Positions 43,971 through 52,662 of a stretch of DNA of 64,000 nt are shown here, one piece after another. Made by a program: the position numbers and the translations under genes. The stretch's first letter is position 1. Each line of letters begins with the position of its first letter. This stretch comes from Streptomyces sp. CB01881 (GTDB taxonomy: Bacteria > Actinomycetota > Actinomycetes > Streptomycetales > Streptomycetaceae), in assembly GCF_002953255.1 (NCBI RefSeq), contig NZ_CP026498.1:1475543-1539542 (forward strand), read 5' to 3'. The notes beneath the pieces are model-generated. The model was given only the letters and a program-made list of their open reading frames with translations. It made no database searches and was not told where the DNA came from.

Positions 43971-44256
43971 GAGGTCAGCATCCGTTGCGGCGGTCGTAGT
44001 GGCAACGGGATTTCCGTCGCCGGGGTCACTGGTCGGTACTGCGGTGGGCGCCCGGGCGCCGGAATCACCGAAGGTTACCGCCTCGGACACCCCGCCGCAC
44101 ACAGGGCAATGGACCCTTCTGTCCGTTTGGCATATGCCGGAGGAATTTTGCCAGAGATCTGCCCAAATCCCCCGCAGGGGTGAGGCCGCTGTGCGACAGT
44201 CTTCTCACCACCCGAACAGACTGTAACCCGGCCGTCACCCGAGCAATGGAACCGTC
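43971..44256. other. Intergenic region between divergent HEAT and PAS-like genes
   Basis: No gene was seen in these 286 bp. Near the PAS-like gene, ACAGTC (44201) and GACTGT (44218) form a spaced inverted repeat, and CATATG occurs at 44131. Promoters for both neighbours must lie here, but none could be called. Confidence 0.4.
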
Positions 44257-44808
44257 ATGAACATGCCCAGCACCGCCGGCCGTCCGCCGGGCACCGCCGT
44301 GGCGGACAGGCCGGCGGACAGCCGGACGACCGGCGACACCCGGACCGCACCGGGCGCCCCGACGAGCCGCCCGGCCGACGGCGGGGCGGGCACGGGACCG
44401 GAGACCGGGGCGGCCGACGACGCGGTGGACGGCAGAGTGGACGACAGAGCGCACGGCACGACACAGGCGCCGTCCGGCCCCGGAGTCGGCTCGGCCGAGT
44501 GGGACCTCCTCACCGACGACATCCGGTGGTCCGACGAGGTGTTCCGGCTGCTCGGGTGCGACCCGGGGCGCGGCCCGCTCAGTCTCGACCGGCTGCCCGA
44601 CCGCGTCGACGAGCCGGACCGGCCGCAGCTGCGCCGGATGATGACCGACGCACTGGTCCACGGACGACACGCCTACGGCACCCTCCAGGTCCGCCACCCC
44701 TGCGGCGGCCGCGGCGCGATCGAGTGCGCGGGCGAGCCCGTGCTCGGCACCGACGGCACCGTCACCGCGCTCCGCCTGCTGCTGCGCGCCGTCGTCGACC
44801 ACCGCTGA
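44257..44808 (+). CDS. PAS-like domain protein with disordered N-terminus
   Basis: 183 residues. The first ~80 are Ala/Gly/Asp/Thr-rich and look disordered. The rest resembles a PAS fold: WDLLTDDIRWSDEVFRLLGC, then LVHGRHAYGTLQVRHPCGG and VLGTDGTVTALRLLLRAVVD. No output domain follows, so it may be a small signalling or partner protein. ATG 44257. It is convergent with the regulator gene that ends at 45001. Assignment to PAS is by pattern only. Confidence 0.55.
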   Translation: MNMPSTAGRPPGTAVADRPADSRTTGDTRTAPGAPTSRPADGGAGTGPETGAADDAVDGRVDDRAHGTTQAPSGPGVGSAEWDLLTDDIRWSDEVFRLLGCDPGRGPLSLDRLPDRVDEPDRPQLRRMMTDALVHGRHAYGTLQVRHPCGGRGAIECAGEPVLGTDGTVTALRLLLRAVVDHR

Positions 44809-44854
44809 ACCACCGGCGGCACCTGAACCACCGGCGGCACCTGAACCGCCGGCC
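44805..44854. repeat. 18-bp tandem repeat at the end of the PAS-like gene
   Basis: CTGAACCACCGGCGGCAC occurs at 44805-44822 and 44823-44840 with a partial third copy to 44854. The first copy contains the gene's TGA stop. The following spacer to 45000 is rich in GCCGAGCCGCCG-type motifs and holds no gene. Confidence 0.85.
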
Positions 44855-45000
44855 ACGCCTCGGCCAACGACCCGCGCAGGCCGACACGGACCCGTCCCGG
44901 CTCGCCCCGGCCCGAATCCACGAACCGCCGAGCCGCCGAACCGCCGTACGACCAGACCGCCGAGCCGCCGTGTCCCCGAACGACCGGACCGCCGGCCGGC

Positions 45001-46485
45001 TCAGGCGAGCTTCGGCCGGTTCTTGGCGTCCGCCTGCCGCAACTCCCGCCCCAGCTCCGCGCGGAGCTCGTCCACCACCGGCATCCCCCGGTAGCGGGCG
45101 GTCAGCCGGTACATCTCGCGCAGCCGGTCCCAGGTGCGGTGCGAGGAGTTCTGGCCGATCAGGTTCATCACCATCTTGGCCTGGAACTCCGCCGCGTCCG
45201 GCTCCCCGGTGAGCCAGTGGACCGAGGCCAGGGTGATCCGGTCGAACAGCGCCGAGCGCAGCTGGCCGGTGCCCTCGCGGAGCTTGATCACCCGCTCGGC
45301 CTGGCTCCGGGCCTGCACGGCCGCCACCGGGTGGTGCTCGGCCAGGGTGCGCAGCACCAGCGCCTGCATGCCGCGCAGCTCCGCCTCGTCGAAGACCTGC
45401 ATCCAGGACGGCGGCGGCTCGGGGACGTCCTCGGCGAAGAGGTCCTCGGCCTCGCCGAGCAGCCGCCAGGTGTCCTGGGAGTGCCCGATCGAGGCGTGCG
45501 CCCAGGCCTCCACGGTGTTGAGCATCGCCCGGGTTCTGGGCAGCACCTGGCCGCCGCCGGCCTTCGCCGCCGACATCAGGTCGAGCGCGTCGTCGGCCCT
45601 GCCGAGGTGGACCATCTGCCGGGCCGCGCGCGAGATCGCCTCGCCGGCCCGCGGACGGTCGCCGGCCTCCTTGGCCGACTCGGCGGCGATCACGAAGTAC
45701 CGCTGCGCGGTGGGCTCCAGGCCGACGTCGTGCGACATCCAGCCGGCCAGCACCGCGAGGTTGGCGGCGACCAGCCACAACCGCTGCTCCACCACCGGAC
45801 TGTGGCGGTGCGTCAGGAGCCCGCCCACCTCGTTGAGCTGGCCCACCACCGCCTTGCGCTGGAGGCCGCCGCCGCGCGCGGCGTCCCAGGCGCGGAACAC
45901 CTGCACCGAGCGCTCCAGCGCCTCCACCTCGTCGAGCCCGACCGGGCCCGCGTCGTACACGTCCACCACCGGACGGGCGGCGCCCTGCCCGGTGACCACC
46001 GGTCGCGGCCCGGGCACGGAGGCCGCGTACGCGACCGCGTCCCCGCCCAGCCAGCCCTTCAGGGAGTCGGCGACGACCGCCCCGGCCGTGAGCGCGGCAC
46101 CCGCGCCCACCAATCCACGTCGGTTCAGCATGAGGTCCATTCCCGTGAACTCGGTGAGGACCGCGGCCGTACGATCCGGCTCCCATGGATGTGCTGCGGG
46201 CTGCGCCGCTCCGGTCCTGGTGGGCCGGTGTCGTTCCAGACCGAGGTCCTCAGTGGTGACGACACGGCCGAGCCGCTCCGTGAACACGGCTGCCAGCACC
46301 CTCGGCACCGGATCGCGCGGGATCTCCCCCTGCTCGATCCACCGCCGGACCCGCGAGGTGTCGGTGGACAGCTGCTGCTGTCCGATCGCGGCGCCACGCC
46401 TGTTGACCAGCCGCGCGAGCTCGCCCTTCGACCATCCGGTCAGGACGAACAGATCGGCGAGTCGGGTGTTGGGTTCCCTGCTCAC
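45001..46485 (-). CDS. NsdA/NsdB-like regulator: HTH-type N-terminus with TPR-like body
   Basis: 494 residues. The N-terminus (GWSKGELARLVNRRGAAIG, then STDTSRVRRWIEQGEIPRDP) resembles the DNA-binding region of Streptomyces Nsd proteins, negative regulators of sporulation and antibiotic production. A hydrophobic stretch at ~125-145 (LVGAGAALTAGAVVADSL) is followed by ~340 residues of helical TPR-like repeats (AVVGQLNEVGGLLTHRHSPV, AWAHASIGHSQDTWRLLGEA). Which Nsd paralogue it is cannot be decided here. ATG 46485. Divergent from the kinase-fold gene. Confidence 0.7.
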   Translation of the reverse strand: MSREPNTRLADLFVLTGWSKGELARLVNRRGAAIGQQQLSTDTSRVRRWIEQGEIPRDPVPRVLAAVFTERLGRVVTTEDLGLERHRPTRTGAAQPAAHPWEPDRTAAVLTEFTGMDLMLNRRGLVGAGAALTAGAVVADSLKGWLGGDAVAYAASVPGPRPVVTGQGAARPVVDVYDAGPVGLDEVEALERSVQVFRAWDAARGGGLQRKAVVGQLNEVGGLLTHRHSPVVEQRLWLVAANLAVLAGWMSHDVGLEPTAQRYFVIAAESAKEAGDRPRAGEAISRAARQMVHLGRADDALDLMSAAKAGGGQVLPRTRAMLNTVEAWAHASIGHSQDTWRLLGEAEDLFAEDVPEPPPSWMQVFDEAELRGMQALVLRTLAEHHPVAAVQARSQAERVIKLREGTGQLRSALFDRITLASVHWLTGEPDAAEFQAKMVMNLIGQNSSHRTWDRLREMYRLTARYRGMPVVDELRAELGRELRQADAKNRPKLA

Positions 46486-46958
46486 GTGAAGCCCCCAGGT
46501 TCCTCGGCTGGTTCGAGGCTAGAGGCTCCGTCATGTGCCAGGCGAGCATTCGCCAGGCTTCGCCAGGGTCCGCCACATTACCAACCAGTGCCGTCCGGGT
46601 GTGATGTAGAGGTGCGCCACCTCGCCCCTCGGGTCGGGCGGCGCCCCAGGCCACGGCGGGGACTCCCCCGCCCGTGTCAGGGGCGTCCCCGGTCCTCACC
46701 CGAGGGGGTGGCGCGGCCGGGTGGCGCGGGGGCGCCGGGCACGGCCACGGCAGTCCGGCCGACCGCATTCCCCAGGGTGCGGACGGTCGGAACACCGCCG
46801 CAGCAAGGGGCTTCGGCCCCGCGTCCGTGCCCGGCGCCCGCGCTCCACCCACCGCACCGAAGACAGGGCCGCCGTCACGCCAGGAAGCACGCGGCACCGG
46901 CCCTCCCCGCACCGCGGGGCGCACCCGCCGACGGACAGGAAGGGACCTCCCTCACCCC
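46486..46958. other. Intergenic region between the NsdA-like and kinase-fold genes
   Basis: About 470 bp without a convincing gene. The part near the regulator contains short direct repeats (CCAGGCGAGC, CCAGGCTTCG, CCAGGGTCCG at 46541-46571) and TAGAGG near 46605. The remainder reads open in frame with the kinase gene but has low-complexity composition and no better start. Confidence 0.45.
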
Positions 46959-48143
46959 ATGTACCCCTCAGCGACCTCCCCCTCGCCGACCGTGACCCGC
47001 ACCGCGCTGCGACCCCCCACCGCAGCCACCGGCCGTCCCGGCCCCAAGCAGGTCCCGCCGCCGAGCCGCCCCGCGGACGCGCGGGGCCAGGCCGCCCGTA
47101 CGGCACTGGGGTTGCGCGCCCCCGACTCCGTCCTGCCGGGAGGCGCACGGATCCCGGCCGCCCGGCCGGGCGACGGCCGGATGCTGCGTCAGCCGATGCG
47201 GCCCGGGCAGGCCGGCGGTCCCGAGCGGATCGACCCGTCGGCGCTGCAGACCCCGGCGGTCCGGGCCGCGCTGGCCGGCGTCGCGCGGATATGCCCCGCC
47301 TTCACCCCGCGCCAGGTCCTGCGCGAGGGTAGCCGCCACATCCTGGTGGCGGGCACCATCGGGCGGGCGCCGGTGGTCGCCAAGTGCCTGGCGCCGCAGG
47401 CGGTGCGGAGTGAGTACTTCGAGCAGCTGGTGGCCGACTTCCACCACGAGGTCGCGGTCTACCGGGCGTTCGTCCGGCACCGTCCGCCGGTGCGGCTGCC
47501 CCGGCTGGTCGCGGCCGACCACGACCGCTGCGTGCTCGTCATGGAGCGCGTCCCCGGCCGTCCGGCCGCCCGGGAGCGCCACCCGGTCAACGCGCCCACC
47601 CCGGGCGAGGTTCGGGCGCTGCTCACCGCCGTCCGGACGCTCAACCTGTGGCGGCCGCCGACCGACGTCTTCCAGCCGCGGCTGGACTACCAGTTGGAGA
47701 TCGCCCGGTACCACTCGGTGGGCCAGCTCACCGACCGGGACGCCGGCGACCTCCGCGGCCTGCTGCACGGTCTGGGCCACACCCCGCTCCAGCTCTGCCA
47801 CGGCGACGCACTGCTCAGCAACATGCTGCTGGCGCCGTCCGGGCCGGTGCTGGTCGACTGGGAGCAGGCCGGCTGGTACCTGCCCGGCTACGACCTGGCG
47901 GTGCTGTGGAGCGTCCTCTCCGGGGACACCGCGGCCCGCCGCCAGATCAGCCAACTCGCCCAGAGCGGCGGCACGCTGGCCCGGGACGCTTTCCTGGTCA
48001 ACCTGGTGCTGGTGCTGATGCGGGAGATCCGGCTCTACGACGTGCCCGGGGCGGGCGAGGAGCAGCGGATCATGATCCGTCGGCTGTACGACGACGCCGC
48101 GCTGGCCCGCCGTGCCGTCCGCGCCGCGGTCGGCACGCGCTGA
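46959..48143 (+). CDS. Protein kinase-like/aminoglycoside phosphotransferase-fold protein
   Basis: 394 residues. The N-terminal ~90 are Pro/Arg-rich and probably disordered. The kinase-like core has a Lys in [16 protein letters not shown], a gatekeeper stretch [17 protein letters not shown], the catalytic loop [17 protein letters not shown] (HGD and Asn) and the metal-binding [20 protein letters not shown]. This fits the APH family; substrate unknown. ATG 46959 with AGGAAGGGA upstream at a long spacing. Ends at a terminator shared with the convergent dehydrogenase-like gene. Confidence 0.75.
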   Translation: MYPSATSPSPTVTRTALRPPTAATGRPGPKQVPPPSRPADARGQAARTALGLRAPDSVLPGGARIPAARPGDGRMLRQPMRPGQAGGPERIDPSALQTPAVRAALAGVARICPAFTPRQVLREGSRHILVAGTIGRAPVVAKCLAPQAVRSEYFEQLVADFHHEVAVYRAFVRHRPPVRLPRLVAADHDRCVLVMERVPGRPAARERHPVNAPTPGEVRALLTAVRTLNLWRPPTDVFQPRLDYQLEIARYHSVGQLTDRDAGDLRGLLHGLGHTPLQLCHGDALLSNMLLAPSGPVLVDWEQAGWYLPGYDLAVLWSVLSGDTAARRQISQLAQSGGTLARDAFLVNLVLVLMREIRLYDVPGAGEEQRIMIRRLYDDAALARRAVRAAVGTR

Positions 48144-48190
48144 GGCAGGCGTGCGCCGCTGGGCGCGGCTCCGCTGGGCGGCGGCGTGCG

Positions 48191-48223
48191 CTGAGCCCCG
48201 TCAGGCCTGCTGACGGGGCTCAG
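48191..48223. terminator. Bidirectional terminator, 14-bp perfect stem
   Basis: CTGAGCCCCGTCAG (48191-48204) pairs with 48210-48223 around a 5-nt loop, between the convergent kinase-fold and acyl-CoA-dehydrogenase-like genes. Confidence 0.8.
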
Positions 48224-48226
48224 TCC

Positions 48227-49516
48227 TCAGGGCCGGGCCCCGCGATCGAGGGCCGCCCGGCCGACGGCGTCCAGGACGGCCTCGTCCGGGGCGAAGTGCA
48301 CCCGGCTGCTGAGCACGTCGCGCAGGTAGCGTTCGAGCGGGTGGCGTCGGCTGAGGCCGGGATTGCCGGTGAGCGCGACGGCCTGCTGGACGGCGGCCGT
48401 CGCGGCCCGGGTGACCAGCAGATGGGCGGGCCCGGTCCGGGCGACGGCGTCCGGCTCGCCCCTGTCGACGCGCGGGGCAAGGCCGTTGACCAACTCCTCC
48501 GCGCCGATCAGCTGGGCCTCGATCTCGCCGAGCGCACAGCGGTACCGGGGCAGGCTGCCGAGCGGCTCGGTCAGATTGGCCGGGGTGCGCTGGTGCAGGA
48601 AGCGCACCAGCCAGTCCTCGGCGGAGCGGGCCACCCCGAGGGCGATCGCGGAGAGGGCCAGGTCGTGCCAGGCCCGGGTGAGTTCGGCGGCCGGCACGGT
48701 GGAACCGACTGCTCCGCTTCCCGAAGGTGCGGTTCCGGCCACCGCGGAGGCGGTTCCGGAAGGGCCGGTTCCGGCTCCCGAAAGGGCCGCTCCGGCGGCG
48801 GACTTCGGCACCGCGAGCCCGAGGGCGTGCTCGGCCGGCACCCGGACGCCGTCCAGCACCACGTCGTGGCTGGCACTGGCCCGCAGGCCGAGTTGGTCCC
48901 AGGTCGGGTCGACCTCGACGCCCTCGCTCTCGCCCCGGACCAGGAAGGTCCCGACCCGCGGCACCGGCTCGTCGGTCCGTGCGGTGACCGCCATCCAGGT
49001 CAGCGCCTCGGCGCCGGCGCAGTACGTCTTCCGGCCGGTGAGCAGCCACCCGTCGCCGTCCCACCGGGCCACCGTGGCCGGAACCGCACTCCCGTGAGCG
49101 CCGCCCTGGTCGCCGGGCTCCGCCTGCAGGGTGCTGACCAGCGCCGGCCCGCGCCGGGACTCCGTGAGCAGCCGCCGGTAACCGGCCGTCGGCCAGCTCG
49201 CGACCCGGGCCTGCTCGGCGTGCCGGAGCAGGGTGAACGCGGTGACCACGGCCACCGAGGCGTCTCCACGCCCGAGTTGGGCAAGTACCCGGACGGTGTC
49301 GGCGAGCGTGCCGCCCGGCCCGCCGTACCGCCGGGCGACGGTGAGGGTGAGCAGTCCGGCCTCGTGCACCGCCTCGATGCCCTGGTACGGGAAGGTGGCG
49401 TCGCGGTCGTGCTCCTCGGCCCGGGCGGCCAGCAGGTCGACGACCCGGGGCAGCCCGGCGAGGGCGGTGGCGACGGGCGACTGGTCGGCGGCGACGGCGG
49501 TCGCGGTACTGGTCAT
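48227..49516 (-). CDS. Acyl-CoA dehydrogenase-like flavoprotein (possible SfnB-type sulfur enzyme)
   Basis: 429 residues, acyl-CoA dehydrogenase fold: N-terminal helices (FPYQGIEAVHEAGLLTLTVA), middle beta domain (WLLTGRKTYCAGAEALTWMA, DPTWDQLGLRASASHDVVLD) and C-terminal helices. A 30-residue Ala/Gly/Ser/Thr insert (~255-285) interrupts the domain. The family includes SfnB/DszC-like monooxygenases used for organosulfur compounds; the Cys-type leader peptide upstream supports a sulfur role, but substrate is not shown. ATG 49516 follows GGAGGCACC. Confidence 0.75.
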   Translation of the reverse strand: MTSTATAVAADQSPVATALAGLPRVVDLLAARAEEHDRDATFPYQGIEAVHEAGLLTLTVARRYGGPGGTLADTVRVLAQLGRGDASVAVVTAFTLLRHAEQARVASWPTAGYRRLLTESRRGPALVSTLQAEPGDQGGAHGSAVPATVARWDGDGWLLTGRKTYCAGAEALTWMAVTARTDEPVPRVGTFLVRGESEGVEVDPTWDQLGLRASASHDVVLDGVRVPAEHALGLAVPKSAAGAALSGAGTGPSGTASAVAGTAPSGSGAVGSTVPAAELTRAWHDLALSAIALGVARSAEDWLVRFLHQRTPANLTEPLGSLPRYRCALGEIEAQLIGAEELVNGLAPRVDRGEPDAVARTGPAHLLVTRAATAAVQQAVALTGNPGLSRRHPLERYLRDVLSSRVHFAPDEAVLDAVGRAALDRGARP

Positions 49517-49667
49517 GGTGCTGGTGCCTCCGGGCGGCAGCGTGGGCTCGGCAACTGCGGGCGGCACGCCGGACGGGCGCGCGGTACCGGGTTGGCGGCA
49601 CCGGAGGTCAGCGAAACGCCCGCCCCCGGATCGGCGCCGACCGCTCGGCCGGCCGCCCGCCGCCTCG

Positions 49668-49681
49668 GGGACGAGTCCCCC
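49668..49681 (-). terminator. Small hairpin abutting the leader ORF stop
   Basis: GGGGACGAGTCCCC forms a perfect 6-bp stem directly after the leader peptide stop codon. It may be part of an attenuation switch in the 165-nt leader before the dehydrogenase-like gene, but no antiterminator pairing was worked out. Confidence 0.35.
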
Positions 49682-49765
49682 TCAGTGGCCCGGACACGCC
49701 GCGCTGGCGGTGCGCCGCAGGTCCAGATAGCTGCGGCGGGTCAGCAGCGGGAGACGGCACGACAT
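49682..49765 (-). CDS. 27-residue leader peptide (Cys/sulfur-type)
   Basis: ATG 49765 opens a 27-codon ORF ending TGA. It contains LLTRRSYLDLRRTASAACPG, matching the (L)LTRRxxIDLxRxxSAxC pattern of short leader peptides found upstream of sulfur and cysteine genes in Streptomyces, with Cys near the C-terminus. TACAGT lies 7 nt upstream with no ribosome binding site, so the message starts at the ATG. It precedes the dehydrogenase-like gene by 165 nt on the same strand; translation-dependent attenuation is the likely role. Confidence 0.75.
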   Translation of the reverse strand: MSCRLPLLTRRSYLDLRRTASAACPGH

Positions 49766-49772
49766 GTTCGCG

Positions 49773-49802
49773 ACTGTACGAAGCGGTGATCGAAACCGTC
49801 AA
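49773..49802 (-). promoter_or_regulatory. Promoter of the leader peptide/dehydrogenase unit
   Basis: On the minus strand TTGACG (49797-49802) and TACAGT (49773-49778) are spaced by 18 bp. The -10 ends 7 nt before the leader ATG, giving a leaderless transcript. Confidence 0.7.
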
Positions 49803-50005
49803 GCAGCGCCCGGGGCGCGGGACGCCCCGCCGTTCCCGCCCGCCCCCGATTCCCGGTGCCTCCGACGCCCCCAGCGTTTCCCGATCGGGAATCCGGCCGG
49901 GAACGGAACCGGGCAGGAGGGACTGAAACGGGCACTGGGGGCGAAGCGGACACGAGGGAGCGAAGCAGGTACCAGGGGCAAAGCGGACGCCGGAGACGGC
50001 GCCGG

Positions 50006-50500
50006 TCAGCCCTGCTGGAACATGTCCGCCGGGAGCGGCTTGAGCAGCTGGTAGAGGTCGTCCGAAATCGGTCGGTCCCAGGAGGCGATGGTGACCTGGA
50101 CGCCGTCACTGCGCCCGAACTGGGAGCAGAACACCCGACCCTCGCTGACCTTGACCTTCTTCACGATCAGCAGGTCGTCCCCGAGCATCACCGGGAAGTC
50201 CTCGGCCGAGACGAACTCGACCGGTTCCTCGTTCTCCAGTGCCGCGAGCAGCTGCCGGACCTCGAAGGGCACGTCGTCCCCGGTGTCGCGGGCCGGCGAG
50301 CCCTCGGGGAGGTTGCCGATGAACATCGCCGGGCCTCTACCGCCGAACAGGTCGTAGCGCAGGAAAATCCCCTGGCAGGAGCCGTCCGGACCGGTCATCA
50401 TGGCCGCACCGAAGTCGCCGGGCCAGTCGCCCGGGTCCATCGCGAGCACGTCGAAGTCCGGGCCGGCGGGCTGTCCGGAGCGACGGCGGAGAAAAGACAT
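50006..50500 (-). CDS. Conserved hypothetical protein
   Basis: 164 residues. A short basic start (MSFLRRRSGQ) leads to a soluble mixed alpha/beta protein with AMDPGDWPGDFGAAMMTGPD, GIFLRYDLFGGRGPAMFIGN and VKKVKVSEGRVFCSQFGRSD. No domain recognised and no signal peptide. ATG 50500: TACGAT (50507-50512) sits 6 nt upstream with no ribosome binding site, so it is probably leaderless. The frame stays open far upstream, but that part has poor composition. No neighbour suggests a function. Confidence 0.65.
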   Translation of the reverse strand: MSFLRRRSGQPAGPDFDVLAMDPGDWPGDFGAAMMTGPDGSCQGIFLRYDLFGGRGPAMFIGNLPEGSPARDTGDDVPFEVRQLLAALENEEPVEFVSAEDFPVMLGDDLLIVKKVKVSEGRVFCSQFGRSDGVQVTIASWDRPISDDLYQLLKPLPADMFQQG

Positions 50501-51379
50501 GGGAACATCGTACGTGCCCGGCACACCGCTCTCACGGGGTGGGTGGGGCACCGGACGGAGATCCACGCTCAGAGACCAATGTTGACTCTGAGCAACCGTC
50601 CGGGCTACGTTCGGTTCAGCACGACGGCCGTTCTGGGTTTCACCCTTCGGGGGGACGGCATGTCGCAACGCGGCCCTACACGCGTATCCCTCACTGTGCG
50701 CATCGTCGTGCCGATCCGCCGAGCACCCAGCTTCGTCGTCGCACACCGCACAGCACAGCGAGCACAACACACAAGCCAACAGTTCCATGCCACACAAGCA
50801 AGGTCCGCGGGGCCCCGGCCCGTCGCTCCCGCGGATCTGCTCGGGACGCCGCCGCGTGGGGGCGTGCGGGTCCCGAGCACCCGGTACCGACTCCGAGTCG
50901 CTCTCGGCTTCGGTGCCAGCCTCCCGGCGACTGCCGGCCCCCTTGTGGGGTCGGGAACGGCCGACGCACCCCCGGTGCGCAGGGGATGACTGGGAGGCAG
51001 GCCTGGCAGCACTGCCGGGCTGCACAGCAGGCGCCGTGTCTGGCCGCGTGGGGGCGGTGGGCACGGCGTCTGCCTGTGCTCATACTCTGAGCTGCGTTTG
51101 TCTAACAGTCAACAGAAATAATGACGGGGTACGCTCAAACGAGATCGGACCGATGCGCCCCCGATGCACAAGCGTGCGCCGGGGGCGGGCCCCTGGCCGG
51201 GGCCCGTCCGGCATCCTGCGCCCGGCACCCTCGGGAACCGGCCAAGGCGAGGCCCCGGGAACCGGCAGGCGCGAGGTCCCGGGTCTCGGGTGAGGGCTCG
51301 GGACTTGGGTCGGGCCTCAGGCCCCGGGCCCCGGGCGTCCGGCTCGGGCGAGGCCCCGGGCAGGTCCTGGCGCGGGACC
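50501..51379. other. Gene-poor region of ~880 bp
   Basis: No convincing gene on either strand. A plus-strand promoter-like pair TTGACT (50582-50587) and TACGTT (50606-50611), 18 bp apart, points to an ORF at 50660-50989 whose third-position composition is unlike real genes here. An AT-rich island at 51076-51125 contains TTGTCTAACAGTCAACAG. 51200-51380 is dense in GGGAACCGGC/CGAGGCCCCGGG-type repeats. It may be a decayed gene or hold a noncoding RNA. Confidence 0.5.
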
Positions 51380-51679
51380 TCAGGTGAGGTCGAACTCCCC
51401 GTCCCGGGCGCCGAGCACGAAGGCCCGCCACTCCCCCGGCGTGAAAACCAGGACCGGGCCGTCCTCCTGGCGGCCGTCCCGCATGCCGATGTACCCGTCG
51501 ACGAAGGCGATCTGGACGTCCCCGACGCCCTGGCTGCTGCACAGCCAGGTGGCCCCGCTGAAGTCGACCTTCGGCTTCCCGTTCGGTGCGAGCTCCGGCG
51601 CCGCGCCGGGCGCCGGCACTCCCCCCACCCCGGCCACCTCTGCGGCCGATTCCACGTCAGTCCCGATGTTGGCTGCCAC
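51380..51679 (-). CDS. DUF397 domain protein
   Basis: 99 residues. The second half is a typical DUF397 domain: VDFSGATWLCSSQGVGDVQI, IGMRDGRQEDGPVLVFTPGE and WRAFVLGARDGEFDLT. The N-terminal ~40 residues are Ala/Gly/Pro-rich. DUF397 proteins in Streptomyces usually pair with an adjacent Xre-type regulator and act in developmental control; no such regulator gene is next to this one. GTG 51679 follows GGAGGAG. Confidence 0.82.
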   Translation of the reverse strand: MAANIGTDVESAAEVAGVGGVPAPGAAPELAPNGKPKVDFSGATWLCSSQGVGDVQIAFVDGYIGMRDGRQEDGPVLVFTPGEWRAFVLGARDGEFDLT

Positions 51680-51991
51680 TACTGGTCTCCTCCCGACGGT
51701 CTTCCGGGGCCAGCCTAGCCATCGCCGCCGCCCCGGTCAGCGGGTTGCCGAGGACTCCCCCGACCGGGGCCGAGGCCCGGCCCCCGCCCCCGGGCATCAC
51801 CCGTGTGCTGCGGCCCACCCCTCGGCGCGAGCCCCGCGGAGCGTGTCCCGCCCGGGCGGGCGGCACGGGAGCTGCCAGAGTGAGGGAAGCCCGCACCACG
51901 AGCCCGCACCGCCACCCCGCACCGCCACCCCGCACCGAAGCGACACCACCCGCACCCCGCATCCTCCACCCCGCGCCCACAGGAGCAGCCG
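51680..51991. other. Intergenic region between DUF397 and dhaM
   Basis: 312 bp without a gene. The half near dhaM is built of CCGCACCGCCACCCCGCACC-type short repeats (51900-51980), low in G on the plus strand. No clear promoter or terminator was found. Confidence 0.4.
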
Positions 51992-52531
51992 ATGAGCCGC
52001 CGGGACGGCACCCGCGCCGATGTCATCCCCATCTCCGAAGCCCCCTCGGCCCACCCCCCGGCGCCCCGCACACCGCCCTCGCGCACCCCGCTGCCGCGTC
52101 CGACGCCCGGCCGGCCGCCCACGCACGGGCGGGTCGGCATCGTGCTGGTCTCGCACAGCCAGGATCTTGCCGTGGCCGTCCGGGCCCTGGCGCTCGCACT
52201 CGCCGGCTCCGACACCCCCGCCCCGGTCGCCGGGACCGGGGGCGACCTGGTCTCCGGCCCCGGCATCAGTGCCGTCCTGGTGGCCGCCGCCACCCGCCGG
52301 GTCGACCAGGGCCACGGCGTGGTGATCCTCGCCGATCTGGGCGGCGCGGTGTCGACCGTCCGCGCACTGCTCGCCAACGCCGACGAGCACGGCCTGCCGT
52401 TCCCGGTCCGCTTCGCCGACGCCCCATTCGTGGAGGGCGCGGTCGCGGCCGTCGCCACCGCCACCGCGGGCGGCGACCTCGCCGCGGTGCTGGACGCCGC
52501 CGAGGAGGCGTACCGCCAGCACAAGGACTGA
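51992..52531 (+). CDS. dhaM: PTS-dependent dihydroxyacetone kinase phosphotransferase subunit DhaM
   Basis: 179 residues. A ~45-residue Pro/Arg-rich N-terminal extension precedes an EIIA-Man-type domain: GRVGIVLVSHSQDLAVAVRA with the phospho-His in SHS, VVILADLGGAVSTVRALLAN and APFVEGAVAAVATATAGG. DhaM relays phosphate from EI and HPr to DhaL for dihydroxyacetone phosphorylation. No dhaK or dhaL gene is adjacent, so its partners must be elsewhere. ATG 51992 follows AGGAG by 6 nt. Confidence 0.82.
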   Translation: MSRRDGTRADVIPISEAPSAHPPAPRTPPSRTPLPRPTPGRPPTHGRVGIVLVSHSQDLAVAVRALALALAGSDTPAPVAGTGGDLVSGPGISAVLVAAATRRVDQGHGVVILADLGGAVSTVRALLANADEHGLPFPVRFADAPFVEGAVAAVATATAGGDLAAVLDAAEEAYRQHKD

Positions 52532-52662
52532 TCCCACGTCACCGCCCCTTCCCCACACGGCACTTCTCGGCGTTCCACCCCACGGCGGGTGACCGCCCGG
52601 CTACCATCGGGCAGGACCGGCCGGCCGGGCGGGCCGGACGGTCGGAGGGGGGAACCTCGGCC

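Noticed and set aside
50660..50989. 109-codon ORF behind the promoter-like pair at 50582, with GGGGGGAC before its ATG
   Set aside because: Many codons in its first half end in A or T (GCA, ACA, CAA), unlike real genes here, and the protein is low complexity without a recognisable domain.
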